Below are positions 6,157 through 7,751 of a stretch of 7,751 bases of DNA, piece by piece. The notes below the pieces were generated by a model. That model was not told the origin of the DNA. It did not search any database and was given only the letters and a program-made list of their open reading frames with translations. Positions within the stretch are counted from its first letter, which is position 1. Every line of letters starts with the position of its first letter. Location: NCBI GenBank assembly GCA_013695715.1, contig JACCZZ010000037.1, positions 1-7,751 on the forward strand. Reading direction: 5' to 3'. Origin of the DNA: Chitinophagales bacterium. GTDB taxonomy: Bacteria; Bacteroidota; Bacteroidia; Chitinophagales; UBA10324. The position numbers and the translations under genes were made by a program.

Positions 6157-7751
6157 GTGGATCAATCATTGTATTTGCATGCTTATAAGCTAATGAGTTA
6201 TGTAAAATACATGGCGCACACATATGATGAAAACCGTCAGGTATGCAAGTACGTGCACTCTACCTCACGTGGCCACGAGGCCATCCAGCTCGCAGTAGGA
6301 TTGCAGTTGAAACCATATGATTATTGTGCTCCATATTATCGCGATGAAAGCATGCTGCTGGGATTAGGTTATCAGCCCTATGACTTAATGCTTCAGCTTC
6401 TCGCCAAGGCTGATGATCCTTTTTCCGGCGGCAGAAGCTATTACGCACATCCATGCATACGGCGTTCTGATATGCCCACAGTTCCTCATCAGTCTTCTGC
6501 TACGGGCATGCAGGCAATTCCTGCTACAGGTATGGCGCAAGGCGTACAATATCTGGAGAAGCGAAACATGTTGAACACAACTGATCATCCTGTCGTCATA
6601 TGTTCATTCGGAGACGGCTCTATTACGGAAGGCGAAGTTTCAGAAGCCTTTCAATTTGCTGTTCTGAAAGAGCTTCCTATAATATATTTAATCCAGGATA
6701 ATGAATGGGGAATAAGCGTCTCTGCTGAAGAGATGCGCACGATGGATGCTTATGAGTTTGCGGCTGGCTTTAAAGGAATGAAGCGGGTAAGGGTTGATGG
6801 AACCAATTTTAAGAAATCTTATGAATGTATAAAAGAAGAAATAGCTTTTGTGCGCGAGACAAGAAAGCCTGTGCTTATTCACGCGAAAGTTTCATTGTTG
6901 AATCATCATACTTCCGGAGTAAGAAAAGAGATGTATCGTTCGCTTGAAGATCTTGAGAAACATCTGATAAACGATCCACTGCCAGCTCTTCGTAAATTTT
7001 TATTGGAAAATGGATTGGTGGAAGAGATCCTGGATGAGGTGGATTCTAAAGCAAAGGTTAAAGTAGAACAGGACTTTTATCGTGCTATGCAAGCTTCAGA
7101 GCCAGATGTGGAGAGTTTAATGCTTCATGAATTTGCCCCCACGTCAGCACTGGATGAAAAAGGCATTCGCAGTCCTGCCGGAAGAGAGCGTGTAGTGATG
7201 GTTGATGCAGCACTTCACGCCGTAGATGAAATTTTAAAAACGTATCCGGAAGCAATTTTTTTCGGCCAGGATGTGGGGAGAAGGTTAGGTGGAGTTTTCC
7301 GTGAAGCAGCTACACTCGCCGACAAGTATGGTGATGATCGGGTTTTTAACACAGCTATACAGGAAGCATATATTGTTGGAAGCACAGCAGGTCTATCGGC
7401 GGTTGGTGTAAAGCCTATTGTGGAAATTCAATTTGCGGATTATCAATGGCCTGCAATGAACCAGCTAATAACAGAACTCTCCAAATCCTGTTACCTCACC
7501 ATGGGCAAGTTTCCTGTGCAGGCTCTTATTCGGATTCCCATTGGTGGATATGGTGGGGGAGGTCCATACCATAGTGGGTGCCATGAATCCAGCATTCTTG
7601 CCTGCCGTGGAATAAAAGTGGTATATCCATCCAACGCCGCAGATTTAAAAGGATTGATGAAAGCAGCGTTTCTTGATCCTAATCCTGTAGTGATGTTTGA
7701 ACATAAAGGATTGTACTGGAGCAAAAATCCGGGAACAGATGAAGCAAAAAC
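6157..7751 (+). CDS. Fused alpha/beta E1 component of a branched-chain-type 2-oxoacid dehydrogenase (3' truncated by window)
   Basis: A thiamine-diphosphate enzyme that decarboxylates a 2-oxoacid (probably 2-oxoisovalerate-type) and passes the acyl group to the lipoyl E2 subunit. The frame is open from 6157 to the edge: 531 codons, lacking roughly the last 130-160 residues. Alpha part: SRGHEAIQLA (38-46), PYYRDES (59-65), HQSSATGMQAIPATG (111-125), the ThDP/Mg motif starting GDGSITEGE (152-160) and ending IQDN (179-182), and LLNHHTSGV (247-255), corresponding to the catalytic-His loop. Beta part from about 339: GQDVGRRLGGVF (370-381), IQEAYIVGSTAGLSAVG (401-417) with the cofactor-activating Glu E403, EIQFADYQWPAMNQL (423-437), GGYGGGGPYHSG (463-474) and FEHKGLYWSK (514-523). 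GTG at 6157 is preferred over ATG at 6193 because the family's N-terminal LYLHAYKLM helix lies between them; a stop at 6145 bounds the frame. It lies divergent to rluE. Confidence 0.88.
   Translation, partial: MDQSLYLHAYKLMSYVKYMAHTYDENRQVCKYVHSTSRGHEAIQLAVGLQLKPYDYCAPYYRDESMLLGLGYQPYDLMLQLLAKADDPFSGGRSYYAHPCIRRSDMPTVPHQSSATGMQAIPATGMAQGVQYLEKRNMLNTTDHPVVICSFGDGSITEGEVSEAFQFAVLKELPIIYLIQDNEWGISVSAEEMRTMDAYEFAAGFKGMKRVRVDGTNFKKSYECIKEEIAFVRETRKPVLIHAKVSLLNHHTSGVRKEMYRSLEDLEKHLINDPLPALRKFLLENGLVEEILDEVDSKAKVKVEQDFYRAMQASEPDVESLMLHEFAPTSALDEKGIRSPAGRERVVMVDAALHAVDEILKTYPEAIFFGQDVGRRLGGVFREAATLADKYGDDRVFNTAIQEAYIVGSTAGLSAVGVKPIVEIQFADYQWPAMNQLITELSKSCYLTMGKFPVQALIRIPIGGYGGGGPYHSGCHESSILACRGIKVVYPSNAADLKGLMKAAFLDPNPVVMFEHKGLYWSKNPGTDEAK

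Noticed and set aside
6260..6882. Several short minus-strand frames opposite the E1 gene
   Set aside because: They are shadows of the strongly coding plus-strand E1 frame; their compositions look non-protein-like.
7491..7724. Minus-strand 77-codon frame
   Set aside because: It lies antisense to the conserved beta-subunit core of E1; its proline-rich run is the reverse of glycine codons.

Overview
The window looks like an ordinary chromosomal segment of an AT-rich member of the Bacteroidota (Chitinophagales, Saprospirales or Sphingobacteriales-like). Four things support this: a large secreted protein with a type IX secretion (Por) C-terminal sorting domain, DNA resembling the Bacteroidota promoter (TTG, about 20 bp, TAnnTTTG), an almost complete lack of Shine-Dalgarno sequences, and a fused alpha/beta 2-oxoacid dehydrogenase E1 of the kind common in this phylum. 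No mobile element, tRNA, rRNA, CRISPR array or phage gene is visible.

Layout from left to right. (1) Positions 1-278 (+) hold the 3' end of a small protein with the nucleoside 2-deoxyribosyltransferase-like (DUF4406-like) fold. (2) Positions 409-1041 (+) encode a complete FAHD1-type fumarylacetoacetate hydrolase family enzyme with all expected metal and substrate residues. (3) Positions 1048-3846 (-) encode a 932-residue secreted protein: signal peptide, LRR cap, about ten 20-residue LPxLP leucine-rich repeats, an SdrD-B-like domain, a DUF7619-like/DUF11-like region and the type IX sorting domain. It converges on the FAH gene with only 6 bp between them. (4) Positions 4023-5444 (+) encode a 473-residue all-helical, TPR-like protein of unknown function. 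(5) Positions 5417-6007 (-) encode an RluE-type 23S rRNA pseudouridine synthase, overlapping gene 4 tail to tail by 28 bp. (6) From 6157 to the right edge (+) runs a fused E1 alpha/beta subunit of a branched-chain-type 2-oxoacid dehydrogenase, cut by the window end.

The genes do not form one pathway. Each appears to be its own transcription unit, arranged as convergent and divergent pairs. The strongest regulatory structure is the 149-bp divergent region 6008-6156. It carries the same -7 box (TATTTTTG) facing each way and a cluster of three 12-bp imperfect palindromes lying over the E1 promoter. I did not find a convincing new multi-gene system. The items most worth a second look are the YopM/IpaH-like repeat architecture in a type IX-secreted protein, the uncharacterised helical protein, and the palindrome cluster.
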